From NCBI RefSeq assembly GCF_009756665.1, contig NZ_CP037953.1:310001-374000 (forward strand): 64,000 nt of DNA, given 5' to 3'. This document shows positions 48,368 through 58,422 of this stretch, piece after piece; the stretch's first letter is position 1, and each line of letters begins with the position of its first letter. The stretch is from Permianibacter aggregans. GTDB taxonomy: Bacteria > Pseudomonadota > Gammaproteobacteria > Enterobacterales > Permianibacteraceae. The notes beneath the pieces were generated by a model. That model was not told the origin of the DNA. It saw only the letters and a list, made by a program, of their open reading frames with translations, and made no database searches. The translations under genes and the position numbers were made by a program.

Positions 48368-49830
48368 GACAAATCCTCGTACCAATGGCGGTTATCGCGC
48401 GCCAATAAAAATGCCGAACCGGAAGGCCCCCAGGAACCGGCGACATAGGGCTCAACGCGTCCCACTCCGTTGTTCCATCCTTCCAGTATCGGCATGACCC
48501 ATTGCCAGGCGGCATCCAGTTCATCGCGACGCATGAACAGCGTCTGGCGACCGACAATGGCGTCGATCAGCAAGCGCTCGTAAGCGTCGGGAATGTGTTC
48601 TTCACTGCTGGCCGTCAGGCTCAGCTCGACCGGCCGGACATTGGTGCCGGTGCCGGGCTTTTTGCCACAAAGCATCAGCGTGATGTCTTCTTCCGGCTGA
48701 ATCTTGATTACCAGTTTGTTCGGTTCGAGACCAGTGCTGCGATTGTCAAAAATCGAATGCGGCACCGATTTGAATTGCACGACAATTTCCGAGACGCGCT
48801 GCGCCATGCGTTTGCCGGTGCGCAGATAAAACGGCACATTGCCCCAGCGCCAATTTTCGATTTCCATTTTCAGCGCCACGAACGTTTCGGTCTGGCTTTC
48901 CGGTTCGATGCCCTCTTCTTTCCGGTAGCTGTTGGCGGTTTTGCCATTGATGGCACCGGCCGTGTATTGGCCACGAATGATGTTGTTTTTGACATCGTCC
49001 ATCGTCAATGGCTTCAGCGAGCGCAGCACTTTCAGTTTTTCATCCCGCACGGCATTGGCATCGAGACTGGCTGGTGGTTCCATCGCGACGAAACAAAGCA
49101 ATTGCATCAAGTGGTTCTGCACCATGTCGCGCAGCGCACCGGTGTGATCGTAAAAGCCGGCACGGCCTTCAACGCCGATGCTTTCAGCAACGGTGATTTG
49201 AATATGGTCGATGTATTTCTGATTCCACAGCGACTCGAACAAGGTATTACCGAAACGCAGCACAAGTAAGTTCTGTACGGTTTCTTTGCCGAGGTAGTGG
49301 TCGATCCGGTAAATCTGATCTTCGGAAAAATATTGCGCGACTTCAGCGTTGATCGCGCGCGAGCTGTCAAGGTCGTGGCCTAGCGGTTTTTCCAGCACAA
49401 CATGGCTGCGTTCATTGACAAGGCCAGCGCCATGCAAATGCTTGCAAATGGCGCCGAAAAATTTTGGCGAGGTGGCCAGGTAAAACACCCGGATCTTGCC
49501 GTTGGCCTTGCCAATGGTTTCCTGCAGAGTGGCATAACCTTCAGATTTTGTGGCATCGATGGCGACGTAGTGCAAACGCTGCAGAAAACGCTGCCAGGCC
49601 GGTTCCTGTCGCTGTGCATCCGGGATGTAGCTGGCTGCCTGCGCTTCAACCATCGCAATGTATTGCTCGCGGCTCATCGGGTTGCGGGCCGAGGCAATGA
49701 TGCGGCCATCATCGGGCAGCACGCCGGCCCGTTCACGCTGGAACATGGCTGGAATCAGCTTGCGCATGGCGAGGTCGCCGGTGCCGCCAAAAATCACCAT
49801 GTCGAAAACTGGAATATCGCGACTGTTCAT
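48364..49830 (-). CDS. zwf: Glucose-6-phosphate 1-dehydrogenase
   Basis: The 488-residue product is the NADP(NAD)-dependent enzyme oxidising glucose-6-phosphate to 6-phosphogluconolactone. It has the nucleotide-binding VIFGGTGDLAMRKLIPA, the substrate-binding RIDHYLGKETVQNLLVLRF with catalytic His-Tyr, and the IDHIQITVAE region. The ATG at 49828-49830 has AAGGTGG upstream. It is the first gene of the leftward unit zwf-pgl-glk-glgX and is divergent from edd. Confidence 0.97.
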   Translation of the reverse strand: MNSRDIPVFDMVIFGGTGDLAMRKLIPAMFQRERAGVLPDDGRIIASARNPMSREQYIAMVEAQAASYIPDAQRQEPAWQRFLQRLHYVAIDATKSEGYATLQETIGKANGKIRVFYLATSPKFFGAICKHLHGAGLVNERSHVVLEKPLGHDLDSSRAINAEVAQYFSEDQIYRIDHYLGKETVQNLLVLRFGNTLFESLWNQKYIDHIQITVAESIGVEGRAGFYDHTGALRDMVQNHLMQLLCFVAMEPPASLDANAVRDEKLKVLRSLKPLTMDDVKNNIIRGQYTAGAINGKTANSYRKEEGIEPESQTETFVALKMEIENWRWGNVPFYLRTGKRMAQRVSEIVVQFKSVPHSIFDNRSTGLEPNKLVIKIQPEEDITLMLCGKKPGTGTNVRPVELSLTASSEEHIPDAYERLLIDAIVGRQTLFMRRDELDAAWQWVMPILEGWNNGVGRVEPYVAGSWGPSGSAFLLARDNRHWYEDLS

Positions 49831-50085
49831 CAAGCCACCTTAGCGATTCGCACCATCAAAGTGCATTTTTAGTATTTGCATATCAGGCGAATTTGCCGCA
49901 ATCTTCCGGATATCGCAAGTAACCATACGCAATAAATTCTCGTCACGGTCGTCACAAGGTCAGTAAATTGCAGGTAAATAAATGATTTATAACGATAAAC
50001 GTCAATGCACAGAAATGATGCACCGTGACAGTGCAAATTACACAAACCCGAAAAACCAAGCGTTGCCCCAAAATGGAGAGCAGAC

Positions 50086-51903
50086 ATGAGCAATGTGCAC
50101 CCCCGCCTGCAGGAAGTGACCGATCGCGTTCGCAAGCGCTCACGGGAGCAACGGACCGCTTATCTGAATCATGTTGAGCAATCGATCAGCCGGCAGCCAA
50201 CCCGGGCTCGCCATGCCTGCGCCAACCTGGCGCACGGTTTTGCCGGCAACGTGCCGGAAGAAAAGATTCTGTTGCGCGATACGCGCTCGGTGCCTGATAT
50301 CGGCATCGTTTCTTCGTACAACGACATGTTGTCGGCGCATCAGCCGCTGCAACATTACCCACCGATTCTGAAAGAAGCCGTCGCCAAAGCCGGCGGCATT
50401 GCTCAATTTGCCGGCGGCGTGCCAGCGATGTGTGATGGCGTCACGCAAGGTACGCCGGGCATGGAGCTATCGCTTTTTTCGCGCGATGTCATTGCCATGT
50501 CAACGGCGGTGGCGCTCAGCCATGCGATGTTCGACGGCATGTTGCTGCTCGGCATTTGCGACAAGATCGTTCCCGGCCTGGTCATGGGCGCGCTGCATTT
50601 TGGTCATCTGCCCGGCATTCTGGTGCCGGGCGGGCCAATGACCTCCGGCATTTCCAACAGCGAGAAAGCCAAGGTGCGGCAGTTGTTTGCCGAAGGTAAA
50701 GTCGGTCGCGATGAATTGTTGGAATCGGAAGCGGCGGCCTACCACAGCGCCGGCACCTGCACGTTTTACGGTACAGCCAACAGCAACCAGATGCTGATGG
50801 AAATCATGGGGCTGCATATGCCGGGCGCCGCGTTTATCAATCCCGGCACGCCGCTACGCGATGCCCTGACCCGTGCCGCCGGTCGACGCATCTGCGAAAT
50901 TACGGCACTTGGCAACACCCCGATTCCGATCGGCAAAATGCTCGACGAGCGCAGTTTCGTGAACGCGATTGTCGGCTTGCTGGCCACTGGCGGCTCGACC
51001 AATCACACGCTACATCTGGTGGCAATGGCGCGTGCCGCCGGCATCGTAATCAACTGGGATGACTTCTCTGATTTATCCGACTGCGTTCCGCTGCTGGCCC
51101 GCGTTTATCCAAACGGTCAGGCCGACGTCAATCACTTCCATGCGGCCGGTGGTTTGGCTTTGGTTATTCGCGAATTGCTCGACGCCGGTTTGTTGCATGA
51201 AGACGTGCAAACGGTCATGGGAGAGTCGCTTCGTCACTACACCAAAGAGCCATTTTTGGACGATGGCAAACTGGTTTGGCGTGACGCGCCGACGCACTCC
51301 GCCGATGAAAACATTGTCCGTGGTGTTGCCAATCCGTTCTCGAAAGACGGTGGTCTGAAATTACTGGTCGGCAATCTTGGTCGCGCCGTGATCAAAACCT
51401 CGGCGGTGCCAGCAACGCATCACTTGATCAAAGCACCAGCAGCCGTATTTGAAGATCAGGAATCGGTCGCGCAGGCGTTCAAGGAAGGAAGGCTCAATCG
51501 CGATGTCATTGTTGTCGTGCGTTTCCAAGGGCCGCAAGCCAATGGCATGCCGGAATTGCATAAACTCACGCCGATGCTCGGCGTACTTCAGGATAAAGGT
51601 TACAAGGTGGCGCTGGTTACCGATGGCCGCATGTCAGGTGCTTCCGGGAAGGTGCCAGCTGCGATTCATGTCAGCCCGGAAGCACTGAGTGGCGGCCCGC
51701 TGGCGAAAGTGCGTGATGGCGATATGCTGGTGCTTGATGCCGTGCAAAATCGCCTGTATGCCGAAGTGGAAGAAAATGATTGGAACAACCGAAGAAATGC
51801 CGAATTCAGAGCCGAAGCCGTGCGCGGATTTGGTCGCGAACTATTTGCCCGCTTCCGGGAAACGGCCAGCGCTGCCGAGCTTGGTGCTTCGCCCCTGATT
51901 TAA
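50086..51903 (+). CDS. edd: 6-phosphogluconate dehydratase
   Basis: The 605-residue product dehydrates 6-phosphogluconate to KDPG, the first dedicated step of the Entner-Doudoroff pathway. Iron-sulfur Cys are in [12 protein letters not shown] and [25 protein letters not shown] and [22 protein letters not shown] are hallmark stretches of the IlvD/Edd family. Length is standard (about 600). GGAG lies 6 bases before the ATG. It is divergent from zwf; eda and pgi follow in the same direction. Confidence 0.97.
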   Translation: MSNVHPRLQEVTDRVRKRSREQRTAYLNHVEQSISRQPTRARHACANLAHGFAGNVPEEKILLRDTRSVPDIGIVSSYNDMLSAHQPLQHYPPILKEAVAKAGGIAQFAGGVPAMCDGVTQGTPGMELSLFSRDVIAMSTAVALSHAMFDGMLLLGICDKIVPGLVMGALHFGHLPGILVPGGPMTSGISNSEKAKVRQLFAEGKVGRDELLESEAAAYHSAGTCTFYGTANSNQMLMEIMGLHMPGAAFINPGTPLRDALTRAAGRRICEITALGNTPIPIGKMLDERSFVNAIVGLLATGGSTNHTLHLVAMARAAGIVINWDDFSDLSDCVPLLARVYPNGQADVNHFHAAGGLALVIRELLDAGLLHEDVQTVMGESLRHYTKEPFLDDGKLVWRDAPTHSADENIVRGVANPFSKDGGLKLLVGNLGRAVIKTSAVPATHHLIKAPAAVFEDQESVAQAFKEGRLNRDVIVVVRFQGPQANGMPELHKLTPMLGVLQDKGYKVALVTDGRMSGASGKVPAAIHVSPEALSGGPLAKVRDGDMLVLDAVQNRLYAEVEENDWNNRRNAEFRAEAVRGFGRELFARFRETASAAELGASPLI

Positions 51904-51930
51904 ATTGGTTTTGATAACTTATGAGCCTGT

Positions 51931-51957
51931 GTCATGCCCGCGTAGGCGGGCATCCAG
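51931..51957. repeat. REP-like palindrome (variant TGCCCGC)
   Basis: GTCATGCCCGCGTAGGCGGGCATCCAG, a compensated variant of the usual core, 28 bases after edd. It forms an inverted pair with the unit at 51973. Confidence 0.85.
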
Positions 51958-51972
51958 AGTGCTGAAGAATGA

Positions 51973-51999
51973 CTGGATTCCCGCCTACGCGGGAATGAC
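51973..51999. repeat. REP-like palindrome
   Basis: CTGGATTCCCGCCTACGCGGGAATGAC, opposite in orientation to the unit at 51931, between edd and eda. Confidence 0.85.
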
Positions 52000-52059
52000 A
52001 TTTGCGAAGTGAGGAATTTATCCATTGCTTTTGCAATGGGACATTTCAAAGGAATCAAC

Positions 52060-52692
52060 ATGTCAATTGCAGAAATGCTGAACAAAGCAGCGCCCATTGT
52101 GCCGGTCGTCGTTATTGAGAATGTCGAACATGCATTGCCGTTGGCCGAAGCGCTGTTGCAAGGCGGTGTGCACAGTATTGAAATTACCTTGCGTACCGAT
52201 GCCGCGCTCGATGCCATTCGTGCGCTGGCCAAAGCGGATACCGGCATCATCATCGGCGCCGGCACGGTATTGAACGCAACGCAATGGCAGCAGGCCGCTG
52301 ACGCCGGCGCCCATTTCGCCGTCAGTCCCGGTCTTTGTGCTTCGCTGGAAAAACAAAATATCAACGCACCAATTCCTCTTCTGCCAGGCGCGGTTACCGC
52401 CAGTGAAATCCAGCGCGCGTTGGAGGCCGGTTTTGAGTTTCTGAAATTTTTTCCGGCGGCATCATCCGGCGGTGCTGACGCGGTGAAAAGTTTTGCCAGT
52501 CCGTTCAAACAGGTAAAGTTCTGCCCGACCGGTGGTATCAGCGTTGAAACCGCCACTGCTTATCTGAATCTACCGAACGTCGTCTGCGTTGGCGGCTCCT
52601 GGTTGACCCCTGCCTCACTGCTGCGTGAACAGCGTTGGAGCGCCATCAGTGATTTGGCCAAACAAGCCAGCAGTTTGGACAAAAAAGCCTGA
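52060..52692 (+). CDS. eda: KDPG/KHG aldolase
   Basis: The 210-residue product cleaves KDPG to pyruvate and glyceraldehyde-3-phosphate. The Schiff-base Lys is in EFLKFFPAAS, the catalytic Glu in SIEITLRTDAA, and GAGTVLN and CPTGGIS complete the active site. The ATG at 52060 has AAAGGAA 6 bases upstream; the frame opens 17 codons before it, but the family N-terminus begins here. It follows edd after a gap of 156 bases that contains a REP-like pair. Confidence 0.96.
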   Translation: MSIAEMLNKAAPIVPVVVIENVEHALPLAEALLQGGVHSIEITLRTDAALDAIRALAKADTGIIIGAGTVLNATQWQQAADAGAHFAVSPGLCASLEKQNINAPIPLLPGAVTASEIQRALEAGFEFLKFFPAASSGGADAVKSFASPFKQVKFCPTGGISVETATAYLNLPNVVCVGGSWLTPASLLREQRWSAISDLAKQASSLDKKA

Positions 52693-52748
52693 GCGACTCT
52701 GGCAAAATAGCGCCCGCCCCCACTGGCATTTAGCGAAAACGGAAAATC

Positions 52749-54389
52749 ATGATCGTCAATAGTCCTGAATGGAAAGCCCTGGAGCAACTGGCTGAGCAAA
52801 GCCGGCGATGGCATCTGCGTGAACAACTGCAGAATAAACATCGTTGTGATGCGATGCGCGTCGAATACGACGATATCGTGCTCGATTACAGTCGTCAGAA
52901 CATGAATCCGGAAACACTGCAGGCACTGCTGAAACTCGCTGACGCAGCGGAACTGGGCAAAAAAATTGAAGCCAAACGCACCGGCAAAGCGATCAACACC
53001 ACCGAGAATCGCGCCGTACTGCACATGGCACTGCGCGCCGACCCGGAAGATGATTATCGCGTCGACAACGAAGCCGTTACGCCATTGGTTATCGATGTTC
53101 GTCGCCGCATTGCCGCCATTACCCAAGCCGTGCGTCAGGATAAGCATCTTGGCGTTACCGGCAAACCGCTACGCAATGTCATCGCCATTGGCATAGGCGG
53201 CAGCTATCTCGGTGCTGAATTTGTTTTTGAAGCAATTCGTCAGCATCCCTCCTGCGCCGATGCCAGCGCCGGTCGACAGCTACGTTTTCTCGCCAATGTC
53301 GACCCAGCCGATTTTCATCGTGCTACTGAAGGCTTGAATCCAGCTGAGACGCTGGTCGTGATCATCTCGAAAACCTTCACGACCACCGAAACCATGCTGA
53401 ATGCCCGCGCGGCAAAAGCCTGGCTCAGTGAGGCGCTGGGCTTTGAGGCAGTCAGTAAGCAGATGCTTGCGGTCAGCACCAATATTCCTGCTTGTGAGCA
53501 GTTCGGAATTCAGCGTGAACATATTTTTGGATTCTGGGATTGGGTTGGTGGTCGCTATTCGGTTTGCTCGGCAGTGGGTTTGCTACCGCTGGCGCTGCAT
53601 TTTGGCTGGCAGAATATCGAGCAGTTTCTGCTTGGTGCGCGCTCGATGGATCAGCATTTTCTGTCGGCGCCATTTGCGCAAAACCTGCCGGTTTTGCTGG
53701 GTTTGATTGGTGTCTGGAATTCCAGTTTTCTGAAACGGCCGGTGCGGGCATTGTTGCCTTATAGCCAGGCTTTGCATCGTTTTGCCGCCCATATCCAGCA
53801 GGTGGATATGGAATCCAATGGCAAACTGGTTGATCGTGATGGTCGTGCGCTGCCTTTGGAAGCCGGCGAAATCAATTTCGGTGAACCGGGCACCAATGGC
53901 CAGCACTCGTTCTATCAACTCATCCATCAGGGCCGTGTCATTCCGGCTGACTTTATTGGCTTCTGCCGCCCACAAACCTCGGTGAAACTCTCGGACAACC
54001 GGCTCGATCTGCATGATGAGTTGATGGCCAATTTCTTCGCTCAACCGGATGCGTTGGCGCTTGGCAAAACCGAACAGGAGTTGCGCGCCGAAGGCGTTCC
54101 TGAAGCGCTGATTCCACACAAGGTATTTCCGGGAAACCGGCCGAGCAACGTGTTGCTGTTTCCTGAATTGAATCCGTATCGCTGCGGTCAGCTGCTGGCG
54201 TTATATGAGCATCGCACCGCCGTGCAGGGCTTTATCTGGAATCTGAACAGTTTTGATCAATGGGGTGTCGAACTCGGCAAAGTATTGGCGCAAAGAGTCA
54301 AATCGGTGTTGCAAACCGACAATCTAGAAGGCAGCGAAAACCTACCGTTTTCGACGCAACAGTTGCTTAGCAAATATCGCAGGCGCTAA
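52749..54389 (+). CDS. pgi: Glucose-6-phosphate isomerase
   Basis: The 546-residue product interconverts glucose-6-phosphate and fructose-6-phosphate. It contains NVIAIGIGGSYLGAEFVFEA, IFGFWDWVGGRYSVCSAVGLLPL and GEPGTNGQHSFYQLIHQGR, and the P-G-N motif FPGNRPSNVLLFPE near the end. Length is standard (about 545). It follows eda by 56 bases, so it probably shares a transcript. In an ED-based metabolism it supports gluconeogenic and recycling flux. Confidence 0.97.
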   Translation: MIVNSPEWKALEQLAEQSRRWHLREQLQNKHRCDAMRVEYDDIVLDYSRQNMNPETLQALLKLADAAELGKKIEAKRTGKAINTTENRAVLHMALRADPEDDYRVDNEAVTPLVIDVRRRIAAITQAVRQDKHLGVTGKPLRNVIAIGIGGSYLGAEFVFEAIRQHPSCADASAGRQLRFLANVDPADFHRATEGLNPAETLVVIISKTFTTTETMLNARAAKAWLSEALGFEAVSKQMLAVSTNIPACEQFGIQREHIFGFWDWVGGRYSVCSAVGLLPLALHFGWQNIEQFLLGARSMDQHFLSAPFAQNLPVLLGLIGVWNSSFLKRPVRALLPYSQALHRFAAHIQQVDMESNGKLVDRDGRALPLEAGEINFGEPGTNGQHSFYQLIHQGRVIPADFIGFCRPQTSVKLSDNRLDLHDELMANFFAQPDALALGKTEQELRAEGVPEALIPHKVFPGNRPSNVLLFPELNPYRCGQLLALYEHRTAVQGFIWNLNSFDQWGVELGKVLAQRVKSVLQTDNLEGSENLPFSTQQLLSKYRRR

Positions 54390-54403
54390 TCCACAAACCA
54401 AAA

Positions 54404-54433
54404 AAAAAGCCCTGATTGTTCCGGGCTTTTTGT
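54404..54433. terminator. Bidirectional terminator between pgi and the Slp-like gene
   Basis: AAAAAGCCC, about 10-base loop, GGGCTTTTT: a short GC stem with A and T runs on the two sides, suitable for both converging genes. Confidence 0.75.
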
Positions 54434-54441
54434 TTTCGATT

Positions 54442-55170
54442 TCAGCGCTGTTTTTCTTCACGCGCCGGTTCAGGTTTGCTCGGAGGCTCAGGCTGAGTAG
54501 CCGGACGTCGAGCTGGATCTTTCAAATTGTGGGTGTCATCCCAGCGTCGCGTAGCCGGACCTTTGGTTGGCTCCGGAATCTGACTACCTGCCGACGGCGT
54601 TGGCGTCGTGTTCGGCGGGTTATGACGATCACGAATGATCACTGGACGCGGATAAAAATACGGATAGGGACGATACCAATATGGATGATAGAACGGATCC
54701 CAGTAGCCACCGGTAACGATCACCGAGGTGCGATCATAATAATCGCGCTCTTCCCATAAATGATAACCACTGGCTGACAGCACCGGATAGGCGTATGCCT
54801 GATCGGAAACCTTGCCTTCGATGACTTCCTGAATGCTGCCCATGACGGTAATTTCACGACCGGTCGAGAAAATCATCGGATCGAGATAGCCGCTGAATAC
54901 CGCGATAAAACGGCCGCCGGTGACATTCTTGTCGGTGGGGCGACCAGAGCTGGTCAACGGCTTTTCGACGATTTCAATTTTGCTCATGCCGTCCTTGATC
55001 TGCATTTGCGCAATCAAACCACCCCAGCGCACCGGCACGCCCTGGAATTCACCAGCGTTCGACTGCACGGCACTGACGGTGACTTCACGCACATCGCCGC
55101 GGACGCTCTTCGGCACCGTAGAGCAGGCGCTCAGAAAAACGACGGACAAGCTGAACAGTAACCATTTCAT
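54442..55170 (-). CDS. Slp-like outer-membrane lipoprotein
   Basis: The 242-residue product starts at the ATG at 55168-55170 (a GTG three codons upstream overlaps the Shine-Dalgarno-like GGGAG). A lipobox FLSACS follows a hydrophobic run (WLLFSLSVVFLSACS). The domain of about 140 residues (VQSNAGEFQGVPVRWGGLI, TGGRFIAVFSGYLDP, GREITVMGSIQE) has the pattern of the Slp family of outer-membrane lipoproteins. A Tyr/Pro/Trp-rich stretch (HPYWYRPYPYFYPRP) and a Pro/Lys/Glu tail follow. The function is structural or stress related at best; not established here. Confidence 0.8.
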   Translation of the reverse strand: MKWLLFSLSVVFLSACSTVPKSVRGDVREVTVSAVQSNAGEFQGVPVRWGGLIAQMQIKDGMSKIEIVEKPLTSSGRPTDKNVTGGRFIAVFSGYLDPMIFSTGREITVMGSIQEVIEGKVSDQAYAYPVLSASGYHLWEERDYYDRTSVIVTGGYWDPFYHPYWYRPYPYFYPRPVIIRDRHNPPNTTPTPSAGSQIPEPTKGPATRRWDDTHNLKDPARRPATQPEPPSKPEPAREEKQR

Positions 55171-55327
55171 TGTGATCACTCCCTAAATATGATGCAGGCA
55201 TGCTACCTGAAACTTAAGCGCAATTTAACGTCAGCGCCGCTGAATCGGCGCTGAACCGTTTGCAGTGAGACACAGTTATACGATTTAGGCCAGAAATTCG
55301 GCCGATAAGTTTCCCAAACGAGAGGAT

Positions 55328-55663
55328 TCAGGCGAAGTCGTCAAAACCGACCAAACGAGTCAGCTGGTCACGCTGGAGAAAATTTTCGGTTTGCTGATAG
55401 GCATTGGCGCCAGAGCGCTGGCTGTTGGCCGCTTCCGATTCCAGGGCATTGCGCACCTGGCCTTCGCGTTCCGCCTGCAGGCTGTTGAATGCCTCTTCCA
55501 GCGCCGCTGGTGAAGCATCGCGCTGGGCTTGTTCGACTTGTTCCGTGCGCTGCTGACGTTCGGCGTTGTTGGCGCGGGTACGCTCGGTATTGCGATTTTC
55601 CGCCGCCTGGCTTACCACCAGCGCATTGGACACCGATAGATTGGTGTTGGCAATTTCTGGCAT
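55328..55663 (-). CDS. Hypothetical small soluble protein (111 aa)
   Basis: The product has 111 residues: a polar, Gln/Glu/Arg/Asn-rich, helical sequence (RTRANNAERQQRTEQVEQAQRD, AEREGQVRNALESEAANSQ) ending GFDDFA. It probably forms coiled coils. No signal peptide is seen and no family recognised. It lies between the Slp-like gene and tsaB, both leftward. Confidence 0.5.
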   Translation of the reverse strand: MPEIANTNLSVSNALVVSQAAENRNTERTRANNAERQQRTEQVEQAQRDASPAALEEAFNSLQAEREGQVRNALESEAANSQRSGANAYQQTENFLQRDQLTRLVGFDDFA

Positions 55664-55780
55664 CTGTTGTCACCGTTGCGTGAATGGGAAGAAATATGCC
55701 GTAGCAGTATAGATCGGCTTATACGCGGTAACGGTCAAAATTCGTTCAATCAATGAAAACGATACAGACGTGCCGACCAG

Positions 55781-56491
55781 TTATGAGTTTTGATTTCGTT
55801 CAGCGGTGGTTTCGGCGACTTTGTCACGTAAGTACACCGGCATCGCCTGCTCGGCCGGCACACCCTGCCCGGCTGTAAGCCGTGGCAATGCCAGGTTCAG
55901 CATGTCCAGCGCTTCCGGGTAGTACATCTGGTCAGCGTGCTGCAGCGGCGCCTGAACCGCGGTGCTCAGGGCATCATGATAGGTTTGCCAGCCACTGCCG
56001 CAGGTAAAAAAGGCGTTCTCGGCGTGGAACGCGAACGCTGCCGGCGGGCAAACCCGTTCATCGGCAAGCAGCCGCCAAGCACCGTTCCGCCAATGCAGCG
56101 CACTGATATAAACCTCGCCCATGCGGGCATCGATCGATGGCAATACATTGGTAACGCCCAAACGACGGCGGGCACCTTCGGCCAGCGCTTCCAGCGTGGA
56201 AATACCGATGCAGGGCCGATCAAAAGCCAGCGCCAACCCCTGCACGACGCCAATCGCGGTACGCACACCGGTAAACGCACCGGGGCCGCGACCAAACACA
56301 AACGCGTCGACATCACTGACCTGCAAGCCCTGCTCATGCAGCAGACGTTCAATGGTCGGCAGCAGTTTTTGTGCATGCAGACGCGGCGCCAGCTCGAAGT
56401 GACTGGTGATCGACTCGTTATGTTTCAGCGCTACCGACAGCGCTTCGGTGGCGGTATCAAAAGCCAGAACGGTATTCATGACAACACTCAT
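55781..56491 (-). CDS. tsaB: tRNA threonylcarbamoyladenosine biosynthesis protein TsaB
   Basis: The 236-residue product has the N-terminal ASKHA-fold FDTATEALSVAL and DAFVFGRGPGAFTGVRTAIGVVQGLA of the TsaB (YeaZ) family. TsaB forms the t6A37-modifying complex with TsaD and TsaE. The ATG at 56489-56491 overlaps the helicase stop as ATGA, so it is coupled. Its neighbour is a YoaA-type helicase, as in many Gammaproteobacteria. Confidence 0.95.
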   Translation of the reverse strand: MSVVMNTVLAFDTATEALSVALKHNESITSHFELAPRLHAQKLLPTIERLLHEQGLQVSDVDAFVFGRGPGAFTGVRTAIGVVQGLALAFDRPCIGISTLEALAEGARRRLGVTNVLPSIDARMGEVYISALHWRNGAWRLLADERVCPPAAFAFHAENAFFTCGSGWQTYHDALSTAVQAPLQHADQMYYPEALDMLNLALPRLTAGQGVPAEQAMPVYLRDKVAETTAERNQNS

Positions 56492-58422
56492 TTTTCATGG
56501 CGCAGGAAAAACCGGCGCACATCGGAAAGCTGACGGGTGACCGGCATCGGCGGCAGACTGTTCAAGAACACCTTCCCGTACGGCCGGGTAAACAAACGCG
56601 GATCGGCGATGGTCAGCACGCCGGTATCGGTGATGTCGCGAATCAGACGACCGGCGCCCTGCTTCAAGGTGATCACAGCGCGTGGCAGTTGCATATCGTT
56701 GAACGGTTCACCACCGTTGCGCCGGCAGGCATCCATTCTCGCCCGTAGCACTGGATCATCCGGCGCCGAGAATGGCAGTTTATCGATAATGACCAGACTA
56801 AGCGCATCACCACGCACATCGACGCCCTCCCAAAAACTGCTGGTGCCGAGCAATACTGCGTTACCCATTTTCCGGAAGGTATCGAGCAAACGATTGCGCG
56901 GCTGGCTGCCCTGCACCAGCACCGGGTAAGGGATGCGCTGCGGCAATTCCTGCGCCATCCACTGCAGCGCACGATAGCTGGTGAACAATAAAAACGCCCG
57001 GCCTTCACTCGCCTGCAAAAGCGGCAACGTAACTTCCAGCAAAGACTCCAGATAGTGCGGCGCATCCGGTTCCGGCAATCCTTGCGGCACAAACAACATC
57101 GACTGCCGCGGATAATCGAACGGACTGTCGAGCAATACGGTTTTTGCTTCTTCCAGACCCAGTTGCTCGGTGAAATGTTTGAACGCCTTGTTCACCGACA
57201 AGGTAGCCGAGGTAAAAATCCAGGCAGCGTTTTTATAGCGTGATGCCTGACGCTGGAAACTTTCGGCAACCAGCAGCGGCGTGCTGTTCAGCGCAAACCC
57301 CTGTTTGTAGGTTTCAAACCAGCGCACATTGTCCGGATCATTGGCCGTGGTGATGCTGGCAAGTTTTGCCATCAATGCTTCGACCCTAGCCAAACCGTTG
57401 GCCAAGCCCTCACTGCGATCGGCGGCAATTTCCAGTTGTTCGCGACAGGTCAATAAATCGCTTTCCAACAATTCGATTTGTTGTTGCCAATCGCGCCGAT
57501 TCAGAAAGAATTGCAGCGGTGCGCGCTGACGATCTTTACCGAGCAGTAAACGAATATCGGCGACCGCTTTGCTGATGCCGCGCAGCGCATCGAACAATTC
57601 GGTTTGGTCATCGGCATGGGCTTTCGCTTCGGTTTCGATATCGCGAACGAACTCCAGCAATTGCCGGCTGGAAATCGCCTGACCGAAAAACGTGCTGGCG
57701 GTTTCCGCCAGTTGGTGCGCTTCATCGACAATAACCGCCGCGGCTCCCGGCAACAGCTCGCCGAAGCCTTCTTCTTTCAGCGCCAAATCGGCGAGCAGCA
57801 AATGGTGATTGACGACGACAATTTCCGCTTCCATCGCCGTGCGCCGGGCTTTGATCACATGGCAATCGCCGTAATACGGGCAATCGCCACCAAGGCAGTT
57901 TTCCGAAGTGCTGGTGACAAAACCGGTGATCGGATCGTCATCGCTCAAACCGACGCATTCGGATAAATCGCCACTGTGGGTACCGCGCGACCATTGCTCG
58001 ACCAGGCGCAGACTGCGCACCGATTCACGCGTGGGCAGCCGGCCCGAAGTCCGGGCTTGTTCCAGACGATAAAGGCAGAGATAGTTATTGCGGCCTTTCA
58101 GCAGGGCCGCACGCGGTTTGACGTTTAGCGCTTGGGAAACCGTTGGTAAATCGCGGTGAAATAATTGGTCCTGCAGATTCTTGGTGCCGGTGGAAATAAT
58201 CACCCGCTCGCCGGCCAGCAATGCTGGTACCAAATACGCAAACGTTTTGCCTGTGCCGGTGCCAGCTTCAATGACAACCGTTTCGCGTTCCGCCAGCGCC
58301 TGCTCGACCACCTCAGCCATTTGCAGTTGGGCCGGACGCGCACGGAAATCGCTGGCGCGATCGGCAAAAGGACCATGGTCGCCCAGCGCGTACGCACTGG
58401 CCGAATACTTCGTTGAACTCAC
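56488..58422 (-). CDS. YoaA/DinG-type ATP-dependent DNA helicase
   Basis: The 644-residue product starts with a GTG at 58420-58422. It is an XPD-like superfamily-2 helicase: Walker A EAGTGTGKTFAYL, the iron-sulfur Cys group (CVGLSDDDPITG then NCLGGDCPYYGDCH), DEAH box VDEAHQLAE, and GAGRLIRDITDTG near the C-terminus. The length (644) and the tsaB neighbour point to YoaA rather than the longer DinG. It unwinds 5'-3' and is linked to repair or replication. It starts 3 bases before the next upstream gene ends, so the three genes are coupled. Confidence 0.9.
   Translation of the reverse strand: MSSTKYSASAYALGDHGPFADRASDFRARPAQLQMAEVVEQALAERETVVIEAGTGTGKTFAYLVPALLAGERVIISTGTKNLQDQLFHRDLPTVSQALNVKPRAALLKGRNNYLCLYRLEQARTSGRLPTRESVRSLRLVEQWSRGTHSGDLSECVGLSDDDPITGFVTSTSENCLGGDCPYYGDCHVIKARRTAMEAEIVVVNHHLLLADLALKEEGFGELLPGAAAVIVDEAHQLAETASTFFGQAISSRQLLEFVRDIETEAKAHADDQTELFDALRGISKAVADIRLLLGKDRQRAPLQFFLNRRDWQQQIELLESDLLTCREQLEIAADRSEGLANGLARVEALMAKLASITTANDPDNVRWFETYKQGFALNSTPLLVAESFQRQASRYKNAAWIFTSATLSVNKAFKHFTEQLGLEEAKTVLLDSPFDYPRQSMLFVPQGLPEPDAPHYLESLLEVTLPLLQASEGRAFLLFTSYRALQWMAQELPQRIPYPVLVQGSQPRNRLLDTFRKMGNAVLLGTSSFWEGVDVRGDALSLVIIDKLPFSAPDDPVLRARMDACRRNGGEPFNDMQLPRAVITLKQGAGRLIRDITDTGVLTIADPRLFTRPYGKVFLNSLPPMPVTRQLSDVRRFFLRHEK

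Noticed and set aside
48502-49269. Plus-strand open frame antisense to zwf
   Set aside because: Inside zwf, no homology motifs; typical of GC-rich reverse frames.
49980-50080. HexR operator between zwf and edd
   Set aside because: Half-site-like AATTACAC is present but no full palindrome could be assembled by eye; not reported as a site.
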